36,824 nucleotides of DNA from an uncultured Acidimicrobiaceae bacterium (GTDB taxonomy: Bacteria > Actinomycetota > Acidimicrobiia > Acidimicrobiales > Aldehydirespiratoraceae), in the NCBI GenBank assembly GCA_913041415.1, contig CAJWHS010000017.1:1-36824 (forward strand), in the 5' to 3' direction. Of the stretch, positions 7,561 to 16,301 are shown piece after piece; within the stretch, counting starts at the first letter, position 1, and the number at the start of each line of letters is the position of its first letter. The position numbers were made by a program, and so were the translations under genes. The notes under the pieces were generated by a model. It did no database searches and had not been told where the DNA came from. It worked only from the letters and a program-made list of their open reading frames with translations.

Positions 7561-8762
7561 GCGGGGGTCACGGAGATGTAGATGACGTCGTCAAGGGCCT
7601 GAACCTCATCGACGATTTCGTCGCTGGGGAGATGCCCGACGTCGATCGAGGCGACGGCGGCCTTCGATCCGGCGAATACCCGGTTCTGCATGTTCGAGAC
7701 GTTGAGCTCTTCCTTGCGAAGGATCTGAAGCACATTGGCGAGCACGCCGACGCGATCGTGATGACGCACCGTGAGGGTCGCTGCGCGTACCGGCACCGGA
7801 TCGAGGTTCACACAGTTGACCGGATCGCCGGCGCGGTAGGCCTGGACCGTGTCGATCGTGCCGTCGGTGACGGCGGCTTGGGCTTGGTTAGTCGAGGCGC
7901 CGACGTGGTGGGTGCCGACGACACTCGGGTGCTTGGCGAGGGTCGAGTCGAACTCGGCCGTTCCGAAGCCGGGCTCGTTCGCGTACACGTCGAGACCGGC
8001 GCGCATGCCGCGGTCGTCCATGGCGGTGATCAGCGCCGCTTCGTCGACGACGTCGCCCCGACTGGTGTTGAGCAGTACGGCGCCGTCCTTCATCTTGGCG
8101 AGGAACCCCGTGTCGACCATGCCCTTGGTGTCGGCGGAGCCGGGCACGTGCAGCGAAACGATGTCGCTGGTGGCGAGCAGCTCGTCGAGCGTGTCGACGA
8201 ACGTGATCCCGGCTGCCTCGCCGCGGGCGACGGCGATGTCGCTGCGACCGGGCTTGGCGACGGCGACGACGTCGATGCCGAACGCGCTTGCCCGGTGGGC
8301 CGTCGCGATGCCGATGTCGCCGACACCGATGATGCCCATGCGACGGCCGAAGAGGCCCTCGGCCTTCGAGTACGTCTTTTTGTTCCAGGTCCCGGCCCGG
8401 AGGTCGGCGGTGCCGGCCGCGATGTGGCGGTCGATGGCGATGAGGAGCCCCATAGTGAGCTCGGCGACGGCAAGTGCGTTCTTGCCAGGCACGTTGCACA
8501 CATAGACGCCGAGTTCAGCGGCTCGGGCACAGTCGATCGTGTTGGTTCCAGCCCCGGCCCGGACGATGAGGCCGAGCGAGTCGGCCTGGTCGAGCGCAGC
8601 GGCGGTGACCTTGGTCGAGCGGACGATCAACACCTCAAAGCCGGCGATGTGCTCCGGCAAGGTCTCGACGTCGAGGTCGGGCATGCGGGTGACCTCGTCA
8701 CCGGCGGCTACGAGTCGTTCGACCGCTGCGTCGGGCAACGCGTCGGCGAGCAGCACCTTCAT
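7557..8762 (-). CDS. serA: D-3-phosphoglycerate dehydrogenase
   Basis: SerA oxidises 3-phosphoglycerate to 3-phosphohydroxypyruvate with NAD+, the first step of serine synthesis. The NAD-binding Rossmann motif is IGVGDIG, and the catalytic triad of the 2-hydroxyacid dehydrogenase family is visible as Arg in NTSRGDVVDE, Glu in DVYANEPG and His in GTHHVGAST. A C-terminal ACT domain (TVRHHDRVGVLANVLQILRK to the end) probably senses serine. At 401 residues it is the short type without the extra ASB domain. The start has AGGAG 9 bases upstream. It shares an mRNA with the DUF1015 gene and is divergent from folC, with a paired IclR-type operator between them. Serine is the donor for folate one-carbon units through SHMT, which links this gene to the surrounding folate genes. 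Confidence 0.93.
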   Translation of the reverse strand: MKVLLADALPDAAVERLVAAGDEVTRMPDLDVETLPEHIAGFEVLIVRSTKVTAAALDQADSLGLIVRAGAGTNTIDCARAAELGVYVCNVPGKNALAVAELTMGLLIAIDRHIAAGTADLRAGTWNKKTYSKAEGLFGRRMGIIGVGDIGIATAHRASAFGIDVVAVAKPGRSDIAVARGEAAGITFVDTLDELLATSDIVSLHVPGSADTKGMVDTGFLAKMKDGAVLLNTSRGDVVDEAALITAMDDRGMRAGLDVYANEPGFGTAEFDSTLAKHPSVVGTHHVGASTNQAQAAVTDGTIDTVQAYRAGDPVNCVNLDPVPVRAATLTVRHHDRVGVLANVLQILRKEELNVSNMQNRVFAGSKAAVASIDVGHLPSDEIVDEVQALDDVIYISVTPA

Positions 8763-8821
8763 CGTTCGTTACTCCTGCATCTTCGAACCGAGTGCGATCT
8801 TCGAGTCACCATCGAGGGCCG

Positions 8822-8854
8822 TTCTGTATGGTGGAACGGTTCCGTATGACGGAA
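8822..8854. promoter_or_regulatory. Paired 15-bp operator between serA and folC (site A, IclR-type)
   Basis: Two TTCC-n7-GGAA-like boxes lie in tandem: TTCTGTATGGTGGAA (8822-8836) and TTCCGTATGACGGAA (8840-8854), separated by CGG, giving an 18-bp repeat distance. The same paired arrangement occurs at 12839, 23957 and 25818. It sits between the divergent serA and folC genes and could control both. I infer that the binder is the IclR protein encoded at 23200-23943. Confidence 0.72.
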
Positions 8855-8900
8855 TTTAAGGGTAGCGCGGTGCGCAAGGAGCAGAAAGGGTGGTCCGGCG

Positions 8901-10139
8901 GTGATGTCGCCCGATCCCGACTCGGTTGAGCAATGGCTCCTTAGCTTTGTGAAGCCTGACGCGCCTCGTGGTGTGCGGGCCCGGCTCGCCTCGGCGCAGT
9001 TGCTGGCCCGGTTGGACGACCCACAGGACCGGGTTCGGGCGGTGCATGTCGTCGGCACCGCAGGCAAGGGCACCGTCGCCCGTATCGTCGCTGCGTCACT
9101 CCGAGCAGCGGGCGGGTCGGTTGGACTCCACCAGTCGCCCCACGTGCACGACATCCGTGAGCGATTCATGGTGACGGACGAGCTCCCGCCATGGGAGGAG
9201 GTCGTCACAGCCATCGAGGAGATCCGACCCCACGTCGACGCCCTCGTAGCAGCGGGAGAAGCACCGACCTTTTTTGCGTTGACCACTGCGATCGCCCTCG
9301 TGATGGCGCGACGGATCGGCAGCGACTGGCTCGTCGTTGAAGCGGGCATTGGTGGACGGGTCGACGCCACCAATGTCTTCGGGCGTGCGGACGTGGTTAC
9401 CGCCGTGACGGCGATCGGCCTAGACCACACCGACGTACTGGGTCAGACGGTGTCGGCGATCGCAACCGAGAAGACGGCGGTGCTCGCCGGACGCACGACT
9501 GCCGTGCTCGGACCGCAACTGTTCAGCGAAGCAGCCGATGTGGCGCGGGCGGCAGCCGTCGAGCATGGGGTGCGTTTGGTCGAGGTAGCGGCGACGAACG
9601 ACTGGCGTCACGATGCTGAGGCGACCGCCGCCGCCGTGCTCACTGAACTAGACCCGTCGGCACCCGACCCGGTGTTCGGCTCACAGCCCGGTCGGTACGA
9701 GCAAGTGAATCTCCCCGAGATCCGGCCATCGAGATGGATCTTCGACGGTGCGCACAACCCGATGAAGCTCAAGGCGCTCGCCGGGCCCCTTCACTCCGAG
9801 CCGGGACCCCGGCTCGGAGTCGTGTCGGTGGGGGAGGGGAAGGACCTCGCCGGCTGTGCGGCCGCGATTACCCCTGCGCTGGATGCCGCGATCGTCGTGC
9901 CGTTCGGTCCGTCGCCTGGTGAGTTCGGGCCGCGGAGTCACCCGACCTCGGCGATGGCCGACGCGTTCCGTGCCGCTGCTGTCGCCGACGTGATTGAAGC
10001 GACCGACGCCGACGCTGCCGTCGCGATTGCGACGGCTCGCGGCGAGGTGTCGACAGTGGTGGTCACCGGCTCGTTCCTCCACCTGAACGACGTCCGACGA
10101 GCACTGCTTCGCCGTCGCATCCTGAAGAAAGGAACTTGA
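8901..10139 (+). CDS. folC: Folylpolyglutamate synthase (FolC family)
   Basis: FolC adds glutamates to tetrahydrofolate (and in some bacteria makes dihydrofolate from dihydropteroate), using ATP, which keeps folates in the cell and bound by their enzymes. The 412-residue protein has the Mur-ligase-type layout: P-loop VGTAGKGT (residues 51-58), SPHVHDIRERF, the VVEAGIGGRVDATN motif, IGLDHTDVLG and FDGAHNP in the C-terminal domain. The P-loop deviates from the usual GTNGKGS. The translation can start at GTG 8901 or ATG 8904, both after AAAGGGTGG. It is divergent from serA and ends 12 bases from the metF-like gene, tail to tail. Site A lies 47 bases upstream, suggesting it belongs to the one-carbon regulon. 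Confidence 0.9.
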   Translation: MMSPDPDSVEQWLLSFVKPDAPRGVRARLASAQLLARLDDPQDRVRAVHVVGTAGKGTVARIVAASLRAAGGSVGLHQSPHVHDIRERFMVTDELPPWEEVVTAIEEIRPHVDALVAAGEAPTFFALTTAIALVMARRIGSDWLVVEAGIGGRVDATNVFGRADVVTAVTAIGLDHTDVLGQTVSAIATEKTAVLAGRTTAVLGPQLFSEAADVARAAAVEHGVRLVEVAATNDWRHDAEATAAAVLTELDPSAPDPVFGSQPGRYEQVNLPEIRPSRWIFDGAHNPMKLKALAGPLHSEPGPRLGVVSVGEGKDLAGCAAAITPALDAAIVVPFGPSPGEFGPRSHPTSAMADAFRAAAVADVIEATDADAAVAIATARGEVSTVVVTGSFLHLNDVRRALLRRRILKKGT

Positions 10140-10151
10140 CGCTCGACCGGG

Positions 10152-11042
10152 TCAGCCGGCGAGTCCGGCGAGTGCCTCGGCCCGCCACTGTTCCGTCGCC
10201 TCGATCTGGTTGAACGTGTACATGTGCACGCCCTCGATGTCGAGCTCGAGCGCGGCGTTTGACAGCGGCATCATGAGGTCGTTCGGGTCATACGAGGTCG
10301 AGGTCAGCATTTTGGTGATGGCCGCCCGGTTCTTCTTGAGGTAACCGAGCGACGCGCCGAGACCGATGCGGACCCCCATCGTCATGAGCTTGGCCTTATC
10401 GACCACGCCCGACACGCCGAGGTGCACCGGCAGGGTCAAGCCTTCGGCCCGCTCCTTGCGCAGCCACGCCTCGATCACCTCGGCATCGAAGCACATCTGG
10501 GTCGAGCACCAGCCGGGGAGCCCGGCCTCGGCGAGCAGCGCCTGCTTGGCGTGGAGCGCCTCGTGCAGCTTCTCGTCGGAGATGACGGCGTGGTGGTCGG
10601 GGTACGAGGTGACGCCGAGGCCCTCAAGGCCATGGTCCTGCTCAAGGAAGTCCTTCAAGAAAAGCACGGCATCGAAGTACTCGCCGGGTGGGTCCTGATC
10701 GCCGCCGACCAGGAACATCTTCTTCAGGCCGTTGTCGCGCAGCCAGTGGGCGAGTTCTGCGCAGTGGGCTCGGTCGCGCACCATACGAGCCGAGATGTGA
10801 GGCACCGGTTCGAACCCGGCCGCCTGGAACTCATCGGTGAGACGCTGGGTCTCCTTGAGGCCCTTCACCGGCGACGCAGTGACGGATAGGGGTGCGCCGG
10901 CGGGCAGATGCTCGCGAGCATTGTCCAGGCTCTTCATCGGGATGACTTCGATGGTGAAGTTGCGAGTCAGGTGCTCGCGGTGGGCCCGGGCCTCCTCGGA
11001 CTCGACGATCTCTGGCACCTCGTTCTTCTTGAACAACGCCAT
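10152..11042 (-). CDS. Methylenetetrahydrofolate reductase-like protein
   Basis: The 296-residue protein has the MTHFR TIM-barrel pattern in divergent form: FTIEVIPMK corresponds to the FEFFPPK strand with the catalytic Glu, followed by VTASPVKGLKETQRL, PHISARMVRDR, LVGGDQDPPGEYF and CSTQMCFDAEVI. MTHFR interconverts 5,10-methylene-THF and 5-methyl-THF with FAD. The divergent strand and turn motifs suggest a paralogue rather than the canonical methionine-cycle enzyme; such paralogues are found near methyl-transfer genes where methyl-THF may be oxidised. The start was moved from 11255 to ATG 11042. It lies 43 bases downstream of fhs on the same strand, so both probably share the operator at 12839-12871. 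The direction of the reaction is inference. Confidence 0.8.
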   Translation of the reverse strand: MALFKKNEVPEIVESEEARAHREHLTRNFTIEVIPMKSLDNAREHLPAGAPLSVTASPVKGLKETQRLTDEFQAAGFEPVPHISARMVRDRAHCAELAHWLRDNGLKKMFLVGGDQDPPGEYFDAVLFLKDFLEQDHGLEGLGVTSYPDHHAVISDEKLHEALHAKQALLAEAGLPGWCSTQMCFDAEVIEAWLRKERAEGLTLPVHLGVSGVVDKAKLMTMGVRIGLGASLGYLKKNRAAITKMLTSTSYDPNDLMMPLSNAALELDIEGVHMYTFNQIEATEQWRAEALAGLAG

Positions 11043-11085
11043 GGTGGGCTCTCTTCGCTGCGGTGGTTGGGGTGAGGACGGAGGA

Positions 11086-12783
11086 CTAGGACAGGTTGAC
11101 GATGTCGCCGTTGTCGTCGATATCGACCTGCATGGCAGCCGGGGCGGTGCCGAGGCCGGGCATGGTTCGCATGTCGCCACAGATCGGGTAGACGAAGCCG
11201 GCACCGACGGAGGCGCGAACCTCGCGTACCGGAAGGGTCCAGCCCTTGGGGGCACCCTTGAGCTTCGCGTCGTGGCTCAGCGAGAGGTGCTGCTTGGCGA
11301 TACAGACCGGCAGGTTGTCGAATCCCTGTGCGGTGTAGTTGGCGAGTTGCTTGTCGGCGGTCGCCGTGTATTCGACGCCGTCGGCGCCGTATACCTTGGT
11401 GGCGACAGCGTGGATCTTGTCCTTGAGCGAGGCGTCGTCTGGGTACAGGACCTGGAAGTTGGATTCCTCCTCGGCGGCTTCCTTGATGGCGGTGGCCAGC
11501 TCGGTGGCACCGCGCCCGCCGTCGGAGAAGTGGGTCGACACGGCGGCACGGGCGCCGTACTCCGAGGCGATCGCGTGGATGGCGGCGATGTCTTCATCGT
11601 GGTCGCCAGGGAACACATTGATCGCGACGACCGGGGTGCAGCCGTGGACCTGCATGTTCTCGAGCTGCTTGCGCAAGTTGTCGCCACCCAGGTGGACCTC
11701 GTCGGGGTTGGCCTTGAGTAGATCTTCGGGGAGCGGCTTGCCGGGGACGATCTTGTGGTTGCCGGAGTGGGCCTTGAGGCCCCGCACGGTCGCAACGAGC
11801 ACGGCAGCGTCGGGGGCGAGGCCCGAGTAGCGGCATTTGATGTTGAAGAAGCGCTCGGCGCCCATGTCGGCACCGAAGCCCGCCTCGGTGAGGAGGAAGT
11901 CGCTGGAATGGATACCAATGCGGTCAGCGACGATCGAACTGTTGCCGGTTGCGATGTTGCCGAACGGCCCTGTGTGCACGAGGGCCGGCGTGTTCTCCAA
12001 CGTTTGCATGAGGTTGGGTTTGATGGCCTCACGCAAGATGACGGTCATCGACCCGGCGGCGCCGATTTGCTCGCCGGTGATGGGATCGCCGGCCTTGGTG
12101 TAGCCCAGCACGATGCGGCCCATGCGCGCTCGGAGGTCGTGGAGGTCGGTGGCGAGGGCCAGTGCGGCCATGACTTCGGAGGCTGCGGTGATGTCGAAGC
12201 CGGTCTCGCGGGGAATGCCGTCCATCTTGCCGCCGAGGCCGATGGTGACGTTGCGCAGTGCACGGTCGTTGATGTCGACGACGCGACGCCAGGTGATGTT
12301 GTGAATGTCAAAACCGGCCTCGTTGCCGTGGTATATGTGCGCGTCGACCATGGCCGAGCAGAGGTTGTGTGCGGCAGTGACCGCATGCATGTCGCCGGTG
12401 AGGTGGAGGTTGAACAGTTCCATCGGTACGACCTGGCTGTAGCCGCCGCCGGCGGCGCCGCCCTTGATGCCGAAGGTCGGGCCCATCGAGGGTTGGCGGA
12501 TGGCGATGGTGGCGGACGACCCGATGTGCTGGAACGCCTGGCCTAAACCGACGGTGGTGGTGGTTTTTCCCTCACCCAGCGGGGTGGGGGTGATTGCCGA
12601 GACGACGACGTATTTCGCCTTCGGGCGATCGGCCATCTTCTCGATGGCGTCGAGCGTGATCTTTGCGGCACCTGAGCCGTACGGCTCGAGGCACTCGACG
12701 GGGATGCCGGCGTGGGCGGCGATCTCGGTGAGCGGACGGAGATTCGCCTGGGAGGCGATCTCGAGATCGGACGGGAAGGACAT
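11086..12783 (-). CDS. fhs: Formate--tetrahydrofolate ligase (10-formyl-THF synthetase)
   Basis: Fhs joins formate to THF with ATP, or in the opposite direction releases formate from 10-formyl-THF with ATP synthesis. The 565-residue protein has normal length for the family, the ATP-binding TPLGEGKTTTTVGL, the IRQPSMGPTFGIKGGAAGGG segment, PNLMQTLENTPALVHTGPFGNIA, and EAGFGADMGAE; the C-terminal end DMRTMPGLGTAPAA is also typical. I moved the start from 12879 to ATG 12783, which has GGGGG at ribosome-binding distance. The neighbours (FolD, dimethylglycine dehydrogenase-like protein, formate dehydrogenase) favour use in the formate-releasing direction to oxidise methyl groups. A perfect paired operator lies 56-88 bases upstream of the start, over the likely -35 region. 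It is followed by the metF-like gene. Confidence 0.95.
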   Translation of the reverse strand: MSFPSDLEIASQANLRPLTEIAAHAGIPVECLEPYGSGAAKITLDAIEKMADRPKAKYVVVSAITPTPLGEGKTTTTVGLGQAFQHIGSSATIAIRQPSMGPTFGIKGGAAGGGYSQVVPMELFNLHLTGDMHAVTAAHNLCSAMVDAHIYHGNEAGFDIHNITWRRVVDINDRALRNVTIGLGGKMDGIPRETGFDITAASEVMAALALATDLHDLRARMGRIVLGYTKAGDPITGEQIGAAGSMTVILREAIKPNLMQTLENTPALVHTGPFGNIATGNSSIVADRIGIHSSDFLLTEAGFGADMGAERFFNIKCRYSGLAPDAAVLVATVRGLKAHSGNHKIVPGKPLPEDLLKANPDEVHLGGDNLRKQLENMQVHGCTPVVAINVFPGDHDEDIAAIHAIASEYGARAAVSTHFSDGGRGATELATAIKEAAEEESNFQVLYPDDASLKDKIHAVATKVYGADGVEYTATADKQLANYTAQGFDNLPVCIAKQHLSLSHDAKLKGAPKGWTLPVREVRASVGAGFVYPICGDMRTMPGLGTAPAAMQVDIDDNGDIVNLS

Positions 12784-12838
12784 GGTTTCCCCCAAAGAAA
12801 CTTTGCGGAGCCCGGGCCTGGGCGAGCGTACCAGCGTG

Positions 12839-12871
12839 TTCCACGATGCGGAACCCTTCCGCATCGTGGAA
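12839..12871. promoter_or_regulatory. Paired 15-bp operator upstream of fhs (site B, IclR-type)
   Basis: The boxes are TTCCACGATGCGGAA (12839-12853) and TTCCGCATCGTGGAA (12857-12871). They are exact reverse complements of each other, so the whole 33-bp element is a near-perfect dyad; the repeat distance is 18 bp as at the other three sites. On the minus strand a TACGCT -10-like box at 12825-12830 follows it, so the operator would cover the -35 region of the fhs promoter. Confidence 0.78.
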
Positions 12872-12916
12872 TCAGCCAAAGGCTAACACCTGGTCACTTG
12901 GGGAGGAAGGCCGAGG

Positions 12917-13573
12917 TCAGCCGGCCAGCGGCGAGGCGAGCCGTTCCGTCACGGCTGAGCGGATCTCTGCGTCAAAGGCCCGGATGTGCTCTTCCATCAG
13001 CTCACCGGCTCGTTCGCCGTCGCCGGCCTGAAGGGCATCCATGAGTTCGGCGTGCTCGTCGACTGCGTGCTGCATCTCGGCGACGTCGGTAAGATAGAGG
13101 TGCCACAGCCGATCGGACTGGGCGTAGAGCATGTCAAGGGTGTCGACGAGGAACCGGTTGCCGGCGGCTTCCCACATGATCTCGTGACCGCGGCGGTCGA
13201 TCTCCATCAGGTGGAGGTTGCCGATGGCCGAGTCGGCGGCGTCGAGCGCTACGGCCATGGCGGTCCAGTGCTCGTCGGTGCCTCGGGCTGCCGCAAGGCG
13301 AGCTGCGTAGGGCTCGAGCACCGAGCGGGTCTCGAACAGCATCGACAATTCGGACACGTCGATGCCGCTCACGAACATACCGCGGCGGGGAATCACCGTG
13401 ACGAAGTGCTCTCGCGCCAAGCGCTGGAGGGCCTCGCGGATCGGCGTGCGGCTCATGCCGAGCGCCTCCTGCAGTGCCTCTTCGCGCAGGACGTCGCCGG
13501 GCGCGAAGTCGAGGCGCACGATCATGCGGCGCAGTTGCTGGTAGGCCTGTTCGGAGAGTGAAAGTTCGGTCAT
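12917..13573 (-). CDS. GntR-family (FadR/FCD type) transcriptional regulator
   Basis: The 218-residue protein has an N-terminal winged helix (QAYQQLRRMIV, then ALGMSRTPIREALQRLAREHFV and PRRGMFVSG) and a C-terminal FCD all-helical ligand domain with the typical metal-site histidines in RRGHEIMWEAAGNRFL and DEHAELMDALQAGD, and HIRAF near the end. The ORF track begins at 13897; homology and the ATG after GCGACTGCG support 13573. It is divergent from the dimethylglycine dehydrogenase-like gene, with an AT-rich palindrome at 13662-13684 in the interval, so it most likely controls that gene with etfBA and itself, responding to a small carboxylate such as dimethylglycine, sarcosine or a related compound. 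Ligand identity is inference. Confidence 0.88.
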   Translation of the reverse strand: MTELSLSEQAYQQLRRMIVRLDFAPGDVLREEALQEALGMSRTPIREALQRLAREHFVTVIPRRGMFVSGIDVSELSMLFETRSVLEPYAARLAAARGTDEHWTAMAVALDAADSAIGNLHLMEIDRRGHEIMWEAAGNRFLVDTLDMLYAQSDRLWHLYLTDVAEMQHAVDEHAELMDALQAGDGERAGELMEEHIRAFDAEIRSAVTERLASPLAG

Positions 13574-13661
13574 CGCAGTCGCCACGGCTCCGCCGTGGAT
13601 CCCGATTGACGCGTTGTCGAACCGGGGGTTGCCCGACACGCGAACGTGCCGTACTATTTGG

Positions 13662-13684
13662 ATGATACACTGGTGATATATCAT
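13662..13684. promoter_or_regulatory. Probable GntR operator between gntR and the dehydrogenase gene
   Basis: ATGATA (13662-13667) and TATCAT (13679-13684) form outer arms, and TGATATATCA (13674-13683) is a perfect 10-bp palindrome inside. This AT-rich patch stands out in a GC-rich interval between two divergent genes, where FCD-type GntR regulators usually bind. Confidence 0.55.
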
Positions 13685-13766
13685 TGCGTCAAGCAACAGC
13701 GTTTCGGACTCCGATCGCGTCACCGACTCCCGAGACCGCATCACAACAACACTGAGGGGAACCAAC

Positions 13767-16289
13767 GTGAGCGACTTCCCGACTTCCGCCAAGGTCGTCG
13801 TCATCGGCGCCGGCATCGTCGGCAACTGCCTAGTGGGCCATCTGGCCCGCCTCGGCTGGACCGACCTCGTCCTGCTGGACAAGGGCCCACTGCCCAACCC
13901 GGGCGGCTCGACCGGCCATGCGTCAAACTTTATCTTCCCGGTCGATCACAACAAGGAAATGGCGCTACTCGGCGAGCAGTCCGCCAACCAGTACCGCGAC
14001 ATGGACCTCTCGGTCGACTCCGGTGGCATTGAGGTCGCCCGAACCCAGGAGCGCATGGACGAACTCCAGCGCCGGATGACCTCCGCCAAGGCGTGGGGCA
14101 TTGAGGCCCACCTGCTCGACCCCGCCCAGGTCAAGGAGCTCGTACCGTTCGTCAACGACGACGTCATCCTCGGTGGCTTCTACTGCCCGACCGTCTCGGT
14201 GGTCGACTCCCTCGAGACTGGCACCGTGATGCGCAAGGAGGCCATCGAGAAGGCCGGCTGCCAGGTCTTCGCCAACACCGAGGTGCTCGACATCCTTACA
14301 GATGACACCCCGCGTCCGAACGGTCGACGCAAGGTCACCGGTGTCGTCACCGACAAGGGCACGATCGACGCCGAGCACGTCGTCGTCGCCTGCGGTGTGT
14401 GGTCGAACCAGATCGCCTACATGGCCGACACCTATATCCCGCTCGTTCCGGCCGTGCACCAGATGGCCGACGTCGGCCCGCTCGACGTGCTCGCCGAGAC
14501 CAACAACGAGATCGGGTACCCGATCGTCCGCGACATGGACACCTTCTGCTATGAGCGTCAGTCGGCCGGCTCGATGGAGGTCGGCTCCTACGCCCACCGC
14601 CCGATCCTGCACCACCCCGACGAGATCCCGTCGAACGAAGAGGCGGCGCTCAGCCCCACCGAGATGCCCTTCACTGCGGACGACTTCGACCAGCAGATGG
14701 AAGAGGCCATCGAGTTGATGGACATGCTCGGCGACGCCGAGATCAAGTACGCCATCAACGGTCTGCTCTCGCTCACCCCCGATGCGATGCCGTGTCTCGG
14801 TGAGCTCCCCGACGTCGAGAACTTCTGGGCCGCCTCCGCCGTCTGGGTCAAGGAAGGTCCCGGCATGGCGCAGGTCGTCGCCGAGTGGATGACTCACGGC
14901 TACCCCCGTGTCATCGACTCCCACGGCGCCGACGTCGCCCGCTTCTACGACGAGGAGAAGAGCGACGAGCACATCTGGGCTCGCGCATCGGAGCACTTCA
15001 ACAAGACCTACGGCATCGTCCACCCCGCCGAGCAGTGGGATTCGCGTCGCCACCTCGTCGAGGCGCCGTTCAAGAGCCGCCAGGAAGCCCTCGGCGCTGA
15101 GTTTTTCCAGGCTCGCGTCTGGGAACGCCCGCAGTGGTACACCTCGAACGCCGACCTCGTCGAGCGCTACGGCCTCGAAGAGCGCCCGGTTGAATGGGAC
15201 AACCGCTGGTGGAACCCGATCACCGTCGGCGAGCACCTCAACCTGCGCGAGAACTGCGGTCTGATCGACCTCAGCGCCTTCCAGATCTTCGAACTTGAGG
15301 GCCCCGGCGCCGTCGAGTTCGCCGACTACCTCGCGGTCAACAAGATCGATGTTCCGGTCTTCCGCTCGGTCTACACCCCGTGGCTCAACCAGGATGGTGG
15401 CTTCCACTCCGACCTCACCATGATGCGCATGGCCGAGGATCGCGTCCGCATCGTCACCGGCGTCTTCGACGGTGGCCGCGACGAGTTCTGGGTCCGCAAG
15501 CACATGCCCAACGACGGTTCGGTGACCTTCACCAACCTCACCAAGCAGATCAGCACGCTCGGCCTCTGGGGCCCGAACGCCCCGTCCGTGCTCGGTCAGC
15601 TCACCGATCACGATCTCTCCCACGAGGGCTCGCCGTACGGCTCGTACCTCCCGGTCACCATCGCAGGTGTCGAGTGCCACCTGTTCCGCATCTCCTATGT
15701 CGGCGACACTGGCTGGGAGATCTACATGCCGTGGGACGAGGCGGGCACCGTCTTCGACGCGATCATGGAAGCCGGCGAGGACCACGGTCTGCGCATCACC
15801 GGCGGCGGCGTGTACTCGCTGTCGGGTCGCATCGAGAAGGGCTACCGCCTGATGGGCGCCGAGCTGGAGTCGGAGTACAACCCGATCGAGGCTGGCCTCG
15901 CCCGTCCGAAGGTCAAGGCCGCAGACTTCATCGGCAAGGAGGCCTACCTGGCCGCCCGTGAAGCTGGTGCCGAGGTCCAGTGCGTGACGCTGATCGTCGA
16001 CGACAACGTCGACAGCAACGGCAACGAGCGCTTCATGCAGGGCGGCAACGAGCCCATCCTCACCCTCGACGGTGAGCGCATCGTCGACAGCCACGGTCGC
16101 GTCTCGCGTGTGACCACCGCCGGCTACAGCCCCTCGCTGGGCAAGAACCTGCTCATGGGCTACCTGCCCAACGAGTTGGCCGTGCCCGGCACCAAGCTGC
16201 AGTCGATGTACATGAACGGGCTCTACTCCTGCACTGTCGTGGGCAGTGGCTCGGCCTTCGATCCCGAAGACACCCGTCTGAAGGGCTGA
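13767..16289 (+). CDS. Dimethylglycine/sarcosine dehydrogenase-like flavoprotein with C-terminal GcvT folate domain
   Basis: The 840-residue protein has three parts: an N-terminal DAO-type FAD domain (VVVIGAGIVG, residues 10-19), a central FAO_M-type region, and a C-terminal aminomethyltransferase (GcvT and GcvT_C) domain from about residue 430, with GLIDLSAFQIFELEGPGA and EIYMPWDEAG. His51 in GGSTGHASNF is placed like the histidine that carries covalent FAD in dimethylglycine oxidase and dehydrogenase. The family oxidatively removes an N-methyl group and transfers it to THF as 5,10-methylene-THF. Because etfB and etfA follow directly, electrons probably go to ETF, so this is a dehydrogenase, not an oxidase. 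Start GTG has GAGGGGA upstream. Exact substrate (dimethylglycine, sarcosine or another N-methyl amine) is not decided by the sequence. Confidence 0.87.
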   Translation: MSDFPTSAKVVVIGAGIVGNCLVGHLARLGWTDLVLLDKGPLPNPGGSTGHASNFIFPVDHNKEMALLGEQSANQYRDMDLSVDSGGIEVARTQERMDELQRRMTSAKAWGIEAHLLDPAQVKELVPFVNDDVILGGFYCPTVSVVDSLETGTVMRKEAIEKAGCQVFANTEVLDILTDDTPRPNGRRKVTGVVTDKGTIDAEHVVVACGVWSNQIAYMADTYIPLVPAVHQMADVGPLDVLAETNNEIGYPIVRDMDTFCYERQSAGSMEVGSYAHRPILHHPDEIPSNEEAALSPTEMPFTADDFDQQMEEAIELMDMLGDAEIKYAINGLLSLTPDAMPCLGELPDVENFWAASAVWVKEGPGMAQVVAEWMTHGYPRVIDSHGADVARFYDEEKSDEHIWARASEHFNKTYGIVHPAEQWDSRRHLVEAPFKSRQEALGAEFFQARVWERPQWYTSNADLVERYGLEERPVEWDNRWWNPITVGEHLNLRENCGLIDLSAFQIFELEGPGAVEFADYLAVNKIDVPVFRSVYTPWLNQDGGFHSDLTMMRMAEDRVRIVTGVFDGGRDEFWVRKHMPNDGSVTFTNLTKQISTLGLWGPNAPSVLGQLTDHDLSHEGSPYGSYLPVTIAGVECHLFRISYVGDTGWEIYMPWDEAGTVFDAIMEAGEDHGLRITGGGVYSLSGRIEKGYRLMGAELESEYNPIEAGLARPKVKAADFIGKEAYLAAREAGAEVQCVTLIVDDNVDSNGNERFMQGGNEPILTLDGERIVDSHGRVSRVTTAGYSPSLGKNLLMGYLPNELAVPGTKLQSMYMNGLYSCTVVGSGSAFDPEDTRLKG

Positions 16290-16301
16290 TCCGGAGCACT
16301 C

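Noticed and set aside
7632-8849. 405-residue plus-strand ORF opposite serA
   Set aside because: Antisense shadow of serA with no family resemblance.
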